In this document: one piece after another, positions 16,398-25,148 of the stretch
Numbering within the stretch: the first letter of the stretch is position 1
How the letters are laid out: each line of letters begins with the position of its first letter
Origin: Pedobacter gandavensis
Lineage (GTDB): Bacteria; Bacteroidota; Bacteroidia; Sphingobacteriales; Sphingobacteriaceae
Direction of reading: 5' to 3'
DNA length: 64,000 bases
Assembly (NCBI RefSeq): GCF_014172405.1
Contig: NZ_WNXC01000002.1
Span: 248,001 to 312,000 of the forward strand
The notes under the pieces: generated by a model
Database searches by the model: none
What the model saw: the letters and a program-made list of their open reading frames with translations, nothing else
Told to the model about the DNA's origin: nothing
Made by a program: the position numbers and the translations under genes

Positions 16398-18533
16398 CTA
16401 TTTGAGGTAATCCAGTATTTTTTCCATCAATTCAGACTCCGTAAAAGGCTTAATGATATAATCATTTAGACCCGCAGAAAGGTAACGCTCGTGAGAATCA
16501 CTGGTAATTTGTCCGGTAATGGCAATAACGGGTAGTTGAGATTTTTGTTGATCATCCAGCGCACGAATTCTCTTCGTCAGTTCAATTCCATCCATTTCAG
16601 GCATCTGAATGTCTGTAAGCACCATATCGTACCTATTTGATTCCAGGAAGTTCAGGGCCTCATGACCATTATGGGCAGTATCGAAACTGATTCCAATCTT
16701 CTTAAAGATCATTTTTATGACCAATAAATTCATATCTGAGTCATCTACCACCAATAAATGAAGGTTTTTAAAACGATCACTGTTGATGACCGGAGCCTGT
16801 TGCGCGTCCAATTCTTCACTATCTTTTTCAGCGATAACATAAGGAATTTCCAAGGTAAAAGTAGAACCTTTACCTAGGGTGCTTTCCACAGAAATTTTAC
16901 CTTTATGCATTTCCACAAGCTTCTTGCTAATCGCCAGTCCTAATCCCGACCCCTTTTGCCAGTCGCTCCGTTTAGAATTAATCACCTGTGAGAACTCATT
17001 GAAAATCAGCGGAAGATTTTCCGATGAAATGCCAATCCCAGTGTCTTTCACTTTAATAAACAGGGTAATGTGTTTTTCGTCCGCTTTTTTTAGACTCACC
17101 TGAATACTCACTTTCCCCTTATCGGTAAATTTAATTGCATTTGCGATCAGATTCATGACCATTTGCTTCAGTCGGTATGGATCACCATCCAACAATAAAT
17201 CCGGAGCGTCGTCCATCACCAGTTCTAAAACCAGGTCCTTTTCGTCGGCCAATATTCTTGCTGTAGCGGCAATATCCGCTAGAATCTTTTTATAACGGAA
17301 AGGCGTTTTTGCCAAGGCCAGCTTGCCGGTTTCCAATCTTGAAAAGTCTAAAACCTCATTTACCGCAGACAACAGCATGGAAGATGAATTATCCAGAAGT
17401 TTAGACATCTGCTGCTGATCTTCATTTAAAGGTGTAGATTTCAATTGTTCTGACACCCCAATGATTGCATTTAAAGGTGTTCTCATCTCATGACTGATGC
17501 TGGTAAAAAACCTTGATTTAATCACCACTTGTTCTGCGGCCAGCTGATTCGCTCTCAAAGTCTTGTCATAAGCCCTGTAAAGCTTCCACATCAATAGAAT
17601 AATGGCGAAGTAAGAAAGTACACTAATCCAAAAATTGATCTGTCTGGATCTTTCCATAGCCGTCAGTGAGGTATTTGCCCTGCTTTTTAAAATGGCCTTT
17701 TTCAGCTCGGCATTGATCCCCTCTCTATTTCTAAACTCCTGGAATAAGCGTTTAATATTCTGAAAAATGTTTTCATTTAACTTCAGAATCTCTTCTTCCT
17801 TTTTAGTTAAAACTTTACGGTTGTTCTTTAGATCATCAAAAAGGTTCACATAGAAGCTTTCAATATTCTCCAGTTGTTTTTTATTGTAAGCCTCCACATC
17901 CGGGGCGGTTTCCTCATAAGTAATTTCTGTTTTCAGGCGTTTCGTAGAATCCTTGCGTGCTTCTTTATTCGTAATGGCATTTTTCAGCCTTTTAAATAGT
18001 TTTTGCCTGGGTGCAGCAGGTGCTGCAATAGATTCCTCCACCTTGGTGACTTTCTTCAGCATTACTTTCGGAAAGCTCTTCAGTTTTGGTTTATTTCCTG
18101 TGATTTTTAACAACTCCAGCCCTACATTGATGTTATTTAAAGAGTCAGTGAGTCTTTTAAGTTCACCATATAAAGTCATTTGCCCTCTTTTATTCTTTAA
18201 ATCACCAACAATAGTTCCCGAAATATCACTGCTATCGTCAGTGCTAAGCTCTTTAAGTAAACTGGAAATCAATAGAATATCCTTAGTATACTTCTTAAAA
18301 TAAGTGGTATCCCAAAGTGTGGTGTACATCCTGAAATTATTCTCCGCAGTTTGTAAACTTAAGGTAATGGTATCTAGTTTTGAGATTCTTAAGCTATTAT
18401 CCTCTAACTCTTTAAGGCTAGAAACGAGTGTAGATTGCCGCCCACGTTGAACGACCGAATTTCGAAATAGAAAACCAATAAAAAGAATAATAACTGCGGA
18501 AATGAGAAGGAAAGAGCGTTGTTTGTTTTTCAT
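16398..18533 (-). CDS. Membrane hybrid histidine kinase with receiver domain
   Basis: A 711-residue inner-membrane sensor from the ATG at 18533 (the frame also opens at an upstream TTG). A transmembrane helix at about 7-24 and another near 303-322 (VLSYFAIILLMW) enclose a roughly 280-residue periplasmic region rich in charged helices. HisKA follows with His348 in SHEMRTP, then a HATPase domain (NLIANAIKF, DTGIGI, GSGLGLAIS) and a C-terminal receiver with phospho-acceptor Asp641 in LTDIQMPEMDG. It has no DNA-binding domain, so it must signal to another protein or act by internal phosphotransfer. No partner gene is adjacent. Confidence 0.92.
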   Translation of the reverse strand: MKNKQRSFLLISAVIILFIGFLFRNSVVQRGRQSTLVSSLKELEDNSLRISKLDTITLSLQTAENNFRMYTTLWDTTYFKKYTKDILLISSLLKELSTDDSSDISGTIVGDLKNKRGQMTLYGELKRLTDSLNNINVGLELLKITGNKPKLKSFPKVMLKKVTKVEESIAAPAAPRQKLFKRLKNAITNKEARKDSTKRLKTEITYEETAPDVEAYNKKQLENIESFYVNLFDDLKNNRKVLTKKEEEILKLNENIFQNIKRLFQEFRNREGINAELKKAILKSRANTSLTAMERSRQINFWISVLSYFAIILLMWKLYRAYDKTLRANQLAAEQVVIKSRFFTSISHEMRTPLNAIIGVSEQLKSTPLNEDQQQMSKLLDNSSSMLLSAVNEVLDFSRLETGKLALAKTPFRYKKILADIAATARILADEKDLVLELVMDDAPDLLLDGDPYRLKQMVMNLIANAIKFTDKGKVSIQVSLKKADEKHITLFIKVKDTGIGISSENLPLIFNEFSQVINSKRSDWQKGSGLGLAISKKLVEMHKGKISVESTLGKGSTFTLEIPYVIAEKDSEELDAQQAPVINSDRFKNLHLLVVDDSDMNLLVIKMIFKKIGISFDTAHNGHEALNFLESNRYDMVLTDIQMPEMDGIELTKRIRALDDQQKSQLPVIAITGQITSDSHERYLSAGLNDYIIKPFTESELMEKILDYLK

Positions 18534-18651
18534 TGATAAAAAGAAGATCAATATAAATTTCAATCGGTTTCCCGATTTGATTTACTATATTCAAAGTTAA
18601 ACATAATTTATAACAACGGTAAAACAAGCATATAATTATAGTAAAAGGGGA

Positions 18652-19398
18652 TTAGTCTGTAACAACTTGCTTACCTTGACACAACATGAAGCCTAAAATC
18701 GGCTGGCATTTCTCCTCGCAGGAAGCATAAAAGTTCCCTTCTATCCGATGCCCGGATGCCGTTTCTTTCCCCCAGAAAAACTCGGCAATACTCAAAGGTT
18801 TCAATCCATGAATTGCCGCATAATTCAGTAATTTTGGCGCACAACAATCTCCCGTACCTACGGGAATTCCCTTTTTTAACTGAAAAGCCTGCTCCAATGT
18901 TCTGGTCTCCCGATTAAAATTATGGAATTGATACAAGGCATTCAGTTTCGCCAGGATACCATGAGAAACTAACCTTCTTTCTGCCAATTTCAAATACCAC
19001 TCTTTTGACTCTTTTGGCAGGGTATCGATTAAATCTGTCAAAGGATGAATGTCCAGATTTCCCCTTTCTACTGTCGCTACAAAAGCATGTTCATCTACCA
19101 ATGGCGGTACCCAGCCTGCAACATTCCAAACGCCATTGTGGCGAGAAGAGAACGCACGTAGGATGACCTCCTTCCCATGCTCATCTTCACAAACGAGAAT
19201 ACCAAACATACGTCCCCTCATTTTTGAATAGAGCATATCAGTAGACAAACGGGGATCTGAAGCTTCCAATGGCACATCAAAATCTATTCTTTTATGCATA
19301 GATAACTGAGCCATCAGGGCATGACAATGAGGAATAGCTAGCGAAGAAGGCAATTCATGAATTTCTTCACAATCATTGCAATAACCGAAACAGGACAT
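18652..19398 (-). CDS. Stand-alone version of the N-terminal domain of large RluA-type pseudouridine synthases
   Basis: A 248-residue protein from the ATG at 19398; the frame reaches a TTG at 19410. It matches the accessory region that in many gamma-proteobacteria precedes an RluA pseudouridine synthase domain. Visible signatures are MFGILVCE, a GWVPPL stretch, GTGDCCAPKLL, AEFFWG and CEEKCQPILGFML with several conserved cysteines. The catalytic synthase domain (with R-L-D) is absent and no such gene lies next to it. Function unknown; the cysteines suggest metal binding. It is divergent from the GNAT-MarR operon and shares its upstream region. Confidence 0.7.
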   Translation of the reverse strand: MSCFGYCNDCEEIHELPSSLAIPHCHALMAQLSMHKRIDFDVPLEASDPRLSTDMLYSKMRGRMFGILVCEDEHGKEVILRAFSSRHNGVWNVAGWVPPLVDEHAFVATVERGNLDIHPLTDLIDTLPKESKEWYLKLAERRLVSHGILAKLNALYQFHNFNRETRTLEQAFQLKKGIPVGTGDCCAPKLLNYAAIHGLKPLSIAEFFWGKETASGHRIEGNFYASCEEKCQPILGFMLCQGKQVVTD

Positions 19399-19443
19399 AG
19401 AATTTGACAAGGATACAAAGATAAGTAAAAATATAACAATCGA

Positions 19444-19475
19444 TTTGGATATACGTAGTCAACTACGTAGTTTTG
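19444..19475 (+). promoter_or_regulatory. Promoter with palindromic operator for the GNAT-MarR operon
   Basis: TTTG at 19444-19447 and a perfect TAGTTTTG at 19468-19475 (TAnnTTTG) are 20 bases apart, a canonical Bacteroidota promoter. The spacer holds an inverted repeat, TACGTAGT (19452-19459) and ACTACGTA (19462-19469), overlapping a second 12-base perfect palindrome at 19461-19472. A MarR gene lies in the operon this promoter should drive, so this is the likely autoregulatory operator. It is also only about 50 bases from the divergent gene starting at 19398. Confidence 0.75.
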
Positions 19476-19498
19476 TACCATACAATAAAAAGAAACAG

Positions 19499-19987
19499 AT
19501 GGAAGTACAGATAACGCAAATAAAAAATGAATCTGCGGCGGCAATAATTGACCTGGTATTACCGATCCAGCAGATCGAATTTAAGGTAGCCATTACCTTA
19601 AGCGACCAGCCGGATTTATTAGATATAGACAACGTATATTATAAAAATGGTGGTGCCTTTTGGGGAGCTACATCGGAAGGCAAGTTATTGGGAACGATTG
19701 CCATGATCAAGTTCAGCAACAATGCAGTTGCACTCCGCAAGATGTTTGTGAAAAAAGAATTCAGAGGAAAAGAGCTTGGCCTTGCCCAGCGCTTACTGGA
19801 AAACCTGATCATTCATTGCAAAAACAACGGAATTGACCATCTTTACCTCGGAACAGTTCCAGTGCTACAGGCTGCCCTTCGCTTTTATGAGCGCAATGGC
19901 TTTCAGAAAATGGAGAAAGTAGACTTGCCAACACAATTCCCATTGATGGGTGGAGATTCCGTATTTTATCAGTTATCCCTAAAATAA
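19499..19987 (+). CDS. GNAT-family N-acetyltransferase
   Basis: A 162-residue acetyltransferase from ATG 19499; a frame extension to a TTG at 19445 runs through the promoter and is rejected. The acetyl-CoA loop is KEFRGKELGLAQRL, preceded by ALRKMFVKK, and the late helix AALRFYERNGFQKM is typical of GNATs. Its stop overlaps the start of the MarR gene by one base (TAATG), so the two are translated together. The context suggests a MarR-controlled detoxification or modification function; the substrate is not known. Confidence 0.9.
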   Translation: MEVQITQIKNESAAAIIDLVLPIQQIEFKVAITLSDQPDLLDIDNVYYKNGGAFWGATSEGKLLGTIAMIKFSNNAVALRKMFVKKEFRGKELGLAQRLLENLIIHCKNNGIDHLYLGTVPVLQAALRFYERNGFQKMEKVDLPTQFPLMGGDSVFYQLSLK

Positions 19988-20466
19988 TGAGCGTCATTGA
20001 CGAACTTGGTATCCTGGCCCTTTCTACGCGCTTACAGCGCTTAAGTGAACAACTCCGGAAAGACGGTGCCCTACTCTACAATACCTATGAAATTGATTTC
20101 GAACCGAAATGGTTTCCGGTGATTTATACCCTTCACCACAAGCAGCCATTAGGCGTCGTAGACTTGGCCACGGAAATCGGTTATACCCATCCTTCTACCA
20201 TCAGCTTACTGAAAGAACTGGAGAAGCAAAAGCTGATCCGCTCTAAAAAAGACAAGAAAGATGAACGGAAAAGGCTAATCCAGCTGACCGCAAAAGGAGC
20301 AGAACTCATTCTCAAAATGCAACCGGTATGGCAGTTGATGACCCAAATCTTAACCGACATCACCGACACAGAAAACAACCTGCTGAAAGCGATGACGGAA
20401 ACAGAAGAGAAATTAAAACAGCTGAGTTTTATACAACGGGCATTGCAAAAAGGGGCTGCGGTATAA
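19987..20466 (+). CDS. MarR-family transcriptional regulator
   Basis: A 159-residue winged-helix regulator. The recognition region VVDLATEIGYTHPSTISLLKELEKQKLI and the wing KDKKDERKRLIQLTAKG are typical. It overlaps the acetyltransferase gene by one base and should repress the shared promoter through the palindrome at 19452-19472. The MarR helices at the two ends that form the dimer are present. The inducing ligand is not known. Confidence 0.93.
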   Translation: MSVIDELGILALSTRLQRLSEQLRKDGALLYNTYEIDFEPKWFPVIYTLHHKQPLGVVDLATEIGYTHPSTISLLKELEKQKLIRSKKDKKDERKRLIQLTAKGAELILKMQPVWQLMTQILTDITDTENNLLKAMTETEEKLKQLSFIQRALQKGAAV

Positions 20467-20473
20467 GCAGCCT

Positions 20474-21175
20474 TTAAAAGTTCAACAGCGAGCCTGATTC
20501 CAGCTCATAAGGCGCCATTCCGGCAAGAAATATTCTGGAAGGTTTACTACCTTTCGTACGCACAACCTTACCTTTTACACTTACCCAGCTCCCTTCCCTT
20601 AGTCCAACTACTGGCGTATCGTTAAACACATGAAACTCTTTTATTCTCGTTTCTCTGGTTTCCCCATTATGCGTACTTGTAGGATCCGGATCCAGATAAT
20701 GAGCATTGATGTTAAAAGGAACTAAACCCATCGTCGTAAAATCCGAAGGATACACAATAGGCATGTCATTGGTGTTCTTCATATTTACCCCACCAATATT
20801 GCTACCTGCACTAGTTCCTAAATAAGGAATTCCACTTTCCACCCTTTGTTTCAAAGTTTCCATCAGCTTTAAATCGTGGAGTTGCTGCACTAGTAAAAAG
20901 GTATTCCCACCACCCGTAAAAAAACCTTCTGCTTCCGCTATAGCGGTTTCAGGCTCCGCAAAAGTGTGTAATCCGCGAACCTTAATGCCTATTGTTGCAA
21001 AAACTTCCCTCACCTTTTCCGTATAGTCATCATGACTGATGCCTCCTGGACGGGCGAAAGGAATAAATACAATTTCAGAAACACCTGCAAAAAAGCCAGA
21101 TAGCTCCGGCAACAGGTAGGCAAGATATTCTTCTCCAAATAAGGTAGAGGTACTGGCAAGCAGGACATTCTTCAT
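20474..21175 (-). CDS. pepE: Peptidase E, alpha-aspartyl dipeptidase (family S51)
   Basis: A 233-residue cytoplasmic serine dipeptidase that cleaves Asp-X dipeptides. The nucleophile Ser122 sits in YLGTSAGSN and the catalytic His159 in INAHYLDP. The GGGNTFLL stretch and the final SRIFLAGM match the family, and the length is normal. It is convergent with the MarR gene (7 bases between the stops) and separate from purL by a terminator. Confidence 0.92.
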   Translation of the reverse strand: MKNVLLASTSTLFGEEYLAYLLPELSGFFAGVSEIVFIPFARPGGISHDDYTEKVREVFATIGIKVRGLHTFAEPETAIAEAEGFFTGGGNTFLLVQQLHDLKLMETLKQRVESGIPYLGTSAGSNIGGVNMKNTNDMPIVYPSDFTTMGLVPFNINAHYLDPDPTSTHNGETRETRIKEFHVFNDTPVVGLREGSWVSVKGKVVRTKGSKPSRIFLAGMAPYELESGSLLNF

Positions 21176-21227
21176 AACGATCTTTTTTAAGCATCGCTAA
21201 AGTAACAATCCTAACCGTATAAATGAA

Positions 21228-21262
21228 AAATCGCCTCCCAATTTGACTCAGGAGGCGATTTA
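21228..21262 (-). terminator. Intrinsic terminator of purL
   Basis: AAATCGCCTCC (21228-21238) pairs with GGAGGCGATTT (21251-21261). On the minus strand the stem runs straight into a T-run, right after the purL stop at 21269. Confidence 0.85.
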
Positions 21263-21268
21263 ATGCTA

Positions 21269-24200
21269 TTATTTAGATTTGTTTTCCAACCATTGTCTGG
21301 CGTTTACAAAAGCTTCCATCCAAGGAGTAACTTCGTCTTTACGTCCCTTCGGATAGTTAGCCCAATGCCATTGGAACAACGAACGCTCAATATGTGGCAT
21401 CATCACCAGGTGTCTTCCTGATTTGTCACACATCATAGCCGTGTTGTAATCAGAACCATTTGGATTTGCAGGATAGCTTTCATAAGCATACTTCGCTACG
21501 ATACCATACTGATCTTCTGCATATGGCAATTGGAATTTACCTTCACCATGTGAAACCCAAACCCCTAATGTACTTCCAGCAAGGCTGGATAACATCACTG
21601 AGTTATTTTCCTGTATCGTTAATGAGGTAAAGATACTCTCGTGTTTCTGACTATCATTGTGCAGCATTTTAGGTTTTTCTTCATGATCTTTATTGATCAA
21701 TCCCAATTCCACAAACAACTGACAACCGTTACAGATACCCACTGAAAGTGTATCCTCACGTTTGAAGAAGTTTTCTAAAGCTATTCTTGCTTTCTCATTG
21801 TATAAGAATGCACCAGCCCAACCTTTTGCAGAACCCAATACGTCTGAGTTAGAGAAACCTCCAACAGCACCGATAAACTGGATATCTTCTAAAGTCTCAC
21901 GACCAGAGATTAAATCGGTCATGTGTACATCTTTCACATCGAAACCTGCAAGGTACATGGCATTCGCCACTTCACGCTCAGAGTTACTTCCTTTTTCTCT
22001 CAATACCGCAGCTTTTGGTCTTGGTTTAGAAGCATCAAAAGAAGGTTTTTTACCATCAAATTGTAATGGGAAAGTATAGTTCAATACGTGGTTTTTGTAA
22101 TTGTCAAAACGTTCTTTTGCTTTAACCGGACCAGCTTGTTTTTGATCCAACAGGTAAGAAGTCTTGAACCACACATCACGAAGGTGATCGATATCAAAGC
22201 TATGACTGCTTGTTGCATTTTTAACGGTTAATACTGGCTCAGATTTCACAATACCAATTTTATGGTAAGCTACACTCGCTTCAGCCAATAATCCTTCTAC
22301 AGATGGATCAGCCTGGAATACGATACCAATATTTTCTGCGAACAACACTTTAATCAAGTCATCATTGCTCAACTCAGAAAGATCGATGGCTGCACCAAGG
22401 TCTCTGTCTGCAAAGCAAAGTTCTAATAACGTAGTGATTAAACCACCGCTACCGATATCGTGACCTGCCTGGATTTTACCAGTTTTGATTAATTGTTGAA
22501 CAGTATTAAATGCGTTTTTAAACTGAGCGGCATCAGTTACATCCGGAGTTTCATGACCAATTTTGTTCATGATCTGCGCGAAAGAAGATCCACCTAGTTT
22601 ATAGCTATCATTTGAAAGGTTGATGTAATAGATCGAACCACCATTTTTCTGAAGAACAGGTTCCACTACTGCGGTAATGTCATCACAATGACCACCGGCA
22701 GAAATGATCACCGTACCTGGAGCAATTACTTCTCCATCCGGATATTTCTGTTTCATCGATAAGGAATCCTTACCAGTAGGAATGTTAATACCTAAGTCGA
22801 TAGCAAATTCCGAACAAGCTTTTACCGCGTCATATAAACGGGCATCCTCACCTTCGTTTTTACAAGCCCACATCCAGTTGGCAGAAAGCGAAACGCTATC
22901 CAATCCATCTTTTAATGGCGCCCAAACGATGTTAGAAAGTGACTCAGCAATCGCATTACGGCTACCCGCAGCAGGATCAATCAAAGCAGAGATCGGTGCA
23001 TGACCAATTGAAGTCGCAATACCGTCTTTTCCTTGATAATCCAGCGCCATTACACCACAGTTATTTAATGGCAATTGTAATGGACCAGCACATTGTTGTT
23101 TGGCAACTTTACCACCTACACAACGGTCAACTTTATTAGTCAACCAATCTTTAGCTGCTACAGCTTCCAATTGTAATACCTGCTCAAGGTAGGTATCCAG
23201 TTTATTTAGATCATAAGTAACAGGTTCATATTTCCTGTCAATTGTAGTATCTTCCATAACCACCTTCGGCGAACTGCCAAACATGTCTTTCAATTCCAGA
23301 TCCATTGGTTTTAAGCCAGTAGTTTTAGAAGCGAAAGTAAAACGGTGATCACCGGTCACATCACCAACGGTATACATTGGGCTACGTTCACGGTCTGCAA
23401 TTTTATGTAAAATATCGATGCTATCTGCGCCGATAACCAATCCCATACGTTCCTGAGATTCGTTTCCAATGATTTCTTTAGCTGAAAGCGTAGGATCTCC
23501 AACCGGAAGTTGATCCAGGTCAATCAATCCACCAGTTTCTTCTACCAATTCAGAAAGACAATTTAAGTGTCCTCCAGCTCCGTGATCATGAATAGAAACG
23601 ATAGGGTTAATATCACTTTCTACCATACCACGAACGGTATTAGCCGCTCTTTTCTGCATTTCTGGGTTAGAACGTTGGATGGCATTCAGCTCGATGCTCG
23701 AACCTAATGCACCTGTATCTGCAGAAGAAACTGCAGCACCACCCATACCGATACGGTAATTCTCACCACCAAGGATGACAATTTTATCTCCGGTAGCTGG
23801 TTTATGTTTTAAAGCCTGATCTGCTTTACCGTAGCCAACACCACCTGCAAGCATGATCACTTTATCATAACCTAATCTTCTACCTTCTTCTTCATGCTCA
23901 AAAGTAAGCACAGAACCAGTGATTAGTGGTTGTCCAAATTTATTACCGAAATCTGAAGCACCATTAGAGGCTTTGATCAGAATGTCCATTGGCGTTTGAT
24001 ACAACCATTTTCTTTCCTCAACACCAGCTTCCCAAGGGCGATTCTCTTCTAATCTCGATAAAGCAGTCATATATACTGCAGTACCTGCAAGAGGCAATGA
24101 ACCTTGTCCGCCAGCCAGTCTGTCTCTGATTTCTCCACCTGCACCAGTCGCTGCACCATTAAATGGCTCAACGGTAGTCGGGAAGTTATGTGTTTCCGCT

Positions 24201-24934
24201 TTAATAGATATTACGGATTCAAAATCTTTTACCTGGTAATAATCAGGCACATCTGCTCTTTTTGGAGCAAATTGCTGCACTACCGGACCTTTTACGAAGG
24301 CAACGTTATCTTTATACGCAGAAACAATTCCATTAGGGTGTGCTTCTGAAGTATGACGGATCATTTTAAATAGAGAATAAGGTTTTTCTTCTCCGTCGAT
24401 CACGAATCTCCCGTTGAAGATTTTATGGCGACAGTGCTCAGAGTTTACCTGAGAGAAACCAAATACTTCTGAATCGGTTAACTTACGACCAAGGTTTTCA
24501 GCTAACTGGTTTAAATAATTTACTTCTTCATCGCTCAATGACAATCCTTCCTGCTTGTTGTAAGCAGCAATGTCAGAGATTTCCAGAATTGATTCTGGCT
24601 GAACATTAGTTGTAAATACATCCTGACCTAAGCCTTCATATTTTTGAAACAACATGTGATCAAAATCCGAAGCATCAGCCGTTACCGTGTCGAACTCTTC
24701 AATACGAACGATACCATGAAGGTCCATATTTTGGGTAATCTCTACCGCATTTGTGCTCCATGGCGTTACCATTGCTGCCCTAGGGCCAACAAAGAAACCA
24801 TTTAAGGAAGTTTCAGTTTTAACTTTCGCGCCTCCAAACAGCCAACTTAATTTTGAAATATCAGCTGGTGTAAGGCTTCGGTTTACTTGCAAGACATAAA
24901 TCTTGGCAGATGGGGTTTCGAAGAAAGAGATCAT
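21269..24934 (-). CDS. purL: Phosphoribosylformylglycinamidine synthase, large fused type
   Basis: The fourth step of purine synthesis: FGAR plus glutamine and ATP to FGAM. About 1,221 residues from ATG 24934 (another ATG lies at 24940, and a TTG opens the frame at 24952). This is the long form with PurS-like, synthetase and glutaminase parts in one chain. The FGFSQVNSEHCRHK region and ETHNFPT lie in the synthetase half. The C-terminal class I amidotransferase domain has its nucleophile Cys at about 1068 in GICNGCQ, and His/Glu in MPHIERS. It is monocistronic, with terminators on both sides. Confidence 0.96.
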   Translation of the reverse strand: MISFFETPSAKIYVLQVNRSLTPADISKLSWLFGGAKVKTETSLNGFFVGPRAAMVTPWSTNAVEITQNMDLHGIVRIEEFDTVTADASDFDHMLFQKYEGLGQDVFTTNVQPESILEISDIAAYNKQEGLSLSDEEVNYLNQLAENLGRKLTDSEVFGFSQVNSEHCRHKIFNGRFVIDGEEKPYSLFKMIRHTSEAHPNGIVSAYKDNVAFVKGPVVQQFAPKRADVPDYYQVKDFESVISIKAETHNFPTTVEPFNGAATGAGGEIRDRLAGGQGSLPLAGTAVYMTALSRLEENRPWEAGVEERKWLYQTPMDILIKASNGASDFGNKFGQPLITGSVLTFEHEEEGRRLGYDKVIMLAGGVGYGKADQALKHKPATGDKIVILGGENYRIGMGGAAVSSADTGALGSSIELNAIQRSNPEMQKRAANTVRGMVESDINPIVSIHDHGAGGHLNCLSELVEETGGLIDLDQLPVGDPTLSAKEIIGNESQERMGLVIGADSIDILHKIADRERSPMYTVGDVTGDHRFTFASKTTGLKPMDLELKDMFGSSPKVVMEDTTIDRKYEPVTYDLNKLDTYLEQVLQLEAVAAKDWLTNKVDRCVGGKVAKQQCAGPLQLPLNNCGVMALDYQGKDGIATSIGHAPISALIDPAAGSRNAIAESLSNIVWAPLKDGLDSVSLSANWMWACKNEGEDARLYDAVKACSEFAIDLGINIPTGKDSLSMKQKYPDGEVIAPGTVIISAGGHCDDITAVVEPVLQKNGGSIYYINLSNDSYKLGGSSFAQIMNKIGHETPDVTDAAQFKNAFNTVQQLIKTGKIQAGHDIGSGGLITTLLELCFADRDLGAAIDLSELSNDDLIKVLFAENIGIVFQADPSVEGLLAEASVAYHKIGIVKSEPVLTVKNATSSHSFDIDHLRDVWFKTSYLLDQKQAGPVKAKERFDNYKNHVLNYTFPLQFDGKKPSFDASKPRPKAAVLREKGSNSEREVANAMYLAGFDVKDVHMTDLISGRETLEDIQFIGAVGGFSNSDVLGSAKGWAGAFLYNEKARIALENFFKREDTLSVGICNGCQLFVELGLINKDHEEKPKMLHNDSQKHESIFTSLTIQENNSVMLSSLAGSTLGVWVSHGEGKFQLPYAEDQYGIVAKYAYESYPANPNGSDYNTAMMCDKSGRHLVMMPHIERSLFQWHWANYPKGRKDEVTPWMEAFVNARQWLENKSK

Positions 24935-25092
24935 ATTCATAAAGTGCTGCAAAGATACTTTAAAAAGTAATAATGATGCAATTGAAAAAGACTAAAATAA
25001 CAACAATCATAGGGTAAAAGCAGGTGGATTGCCTCAGTTATGACCCTGATCTGAGATTTTTCGCCAGATCTTCGGCTGGGATATTCCTACAA

Positions 25093-25129
25093 AAAAGGCT
25101 GCCTTCTCTTTGCAGAGGGGCAGCCTTTT
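25093..25129 (-). terminator. Intrinsic terminator of SusCD locus 1
   Basis: AAAAGGCTGCC (25093-25103) pairs with GGCAGCCTTTT (25119-25129). On the minus strand it is followed by a T-run, 20 bases after the susD stop. Confidence 0.88.
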
Positions 25130-25148
25130 ATAAAAAGTATATGACTAA

